Below, in pieces: positions 5,161 to 5,411 of a DNA stretch of 5,411 nucleotides (positions are counted from its first letter, which is position 1; the number at the start of each line of letters is the position of its first letter). Origin of the DNA: an uncultured Clostridia bacterium (GTDB taxonomy: Bacteria > Bacillota > Clostridia > Christensenellales > Aristaeellaceae); the NCBI GenBank assembly GCA_937874275.1, contig CALNAU010000097.1, positions 1-5,411 on the forward strand, read 5' to 3'. The notes below the pieces were generated by a model. That model was not told the DNA's origin. It saw nothing but the letters and a program-made list of their open reading frames with translations, and made no database searches. A program made the position numbers and the translations under genes.

Positions 5161-5411
5161 ATGAAAAAGATACTGGTGTTTGGCAGTTTTGTGGTGGACT
5201 TGACCAGCCGCGCCGACCGTCTCCCCCAGCCGGGGGAGACGGTGTTGGGCAGCGGCTTCAAACTGGGGCCGGGCGGCAAGGGCTCAAACCAGGCCGTGGC
5301 GGCCCACCGCGCCGGGGCCGATTCCATCCTGGCGACCAAGGTGGGCCGGGATGTGTTTGGCCAGGTGGCGCTGGATTTCTACACCGCCGAGGGCATGCCG
5401 GTGGATTTGAT
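5161..5411 (+). CDS. Ribokinase-like PfkB-family carbohydrate kinase, N-terminal part (cut by window end)
   Basis: Only the first 83 codons are present; the reading frame stays open to the window edge, so this is truncation by the window and not a broken gene. The family phosphorylates ribose or related sugars with ATP. The translated start is MKKILVFGSFVVDL, the first strand of the PfkB fold, with sugar-contacting D13. It continues with LPQPGETV (21-28), and GPGGKGSNQAVAAHRAG (36-52), the PfkB signature 1 region, with the GGKGxN residues G38, G39, K40, G41 and N43. KVGRDVFGQ (60-68) follows. In E. coli RbsK the strand reads GSINAD, and its N14 contacts ribose; here it is GSFVVD, with Val11 in that place. 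The ATP-binding and catalytic C-terminal half is not visible. It lies 22 nt after the RbsD-like gene, as the last visible member of the operon. RbsK is the closest name, but specificity is open. Confidence 0.87.
   Translation, partial: MKKILVFGSFVVDLTSRADRLPQPGETVLGSGFKLGPGGKGSNQAVAAHRAGADSILATKVGRDVFGQVALDFYTAEGMPVDL
5216..5243 (+). other. Perfect 12-bp inverted repeat inside the kinase coding sequence
   Basis: Arms 5216-5227 and 5232-5243 are perfectly complementary around the 4-nt loop AGCC (5228-5231), giving a very GC-rich hairpin 55 nt downstream of the kinase start codon. It spans the codons for DRLPQPGETV, a conserved stretch of the family, so part of the symmetry comes from Pro (CCN) and Gly-Glu (GGG GAG) codons. 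No U-tract follows. Whether it has a role in translation or mRNA stability cannot be told from sequence alone. Confidence 0.7.

Noticed and set aside
1..5411. Mobile element, CRISPR, tRNA or rRNA signatures
   Set aside because: No transposase, integrase, repeat array, cloverleaf or rRNA-like stretch was seen; the genes fill the window with gaps under 100 nt.

Overview
The window is one stretch of a single plus-strand operon for uptake and first-step catabolism of a ribose-like sugar. Gene order is substrate-binding protein (34-1017), dual-domain ABC ATPase (1117-2637), permease (2713-3684), aldo/keto reductase (3685-4683), RbsD/FucU-type mutarotase (4680-5138) and the first 83 codons of a ribokinase-family sugar kinase (5161 to the window end). 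All genes share one strand and each has a purine-rich ribosome binding site. Spacing tightens downstream: 93-99 nt, 75 nt, 0 nt, a 4-nt overlap, then 22 nt. No regulator, promoter or clear terminator is visible, so the operon probably extends past both ends of the window.

The host is a bacterium of fairly high GC content (around 60% by eye) with strong AGGAGG-type ribosome binding sites. The style of the proteins resembles Bacillota (Clostridia or Negativicutes) or another non-proteobacterial lineage. The binding protein has a plain signal peptide without a lipobox cysteine. That fits a diderm cell with a periplasm better than a typical monoderm Firmicute, but taxonomy cannot be fixed from this window.

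How the genes would work together: the binding protein captures the sugar, and the permease dimer plus ATPase imports it. RbsD-like protein interconverts anomers, the kinase phosphorylates the sugar, and the aldo/keto reductase does an NAD(P)H-linked redox step on the sugar or a product. The order B-A-C-AKR-D-K differs from the E. coli D-A-C-B-K order.

The main point of interest is that three proteins that should contact D-ribose all depart from the classical ribose proteins at ligand-contact positions. The binding protein has changes at three or four pocket positions, the RbsD homologue lacks the usual second His, Lys and Tyr, and the kinase has Val in place of the ribose-contacting Asn. A translationally coupled aldo/keto reductase, absent from canonical rbs operons, sits between the transporter and the mutarotase. 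Together this suggests a sugar other than D-ribose or a modified pathway; this is inference. There is also a perfect 16-bp hairpin with a GAAA tetraloop between the binding-protein and ATPase genes, and a 12-bp perfect hairpin inside the start of the kinase gene.
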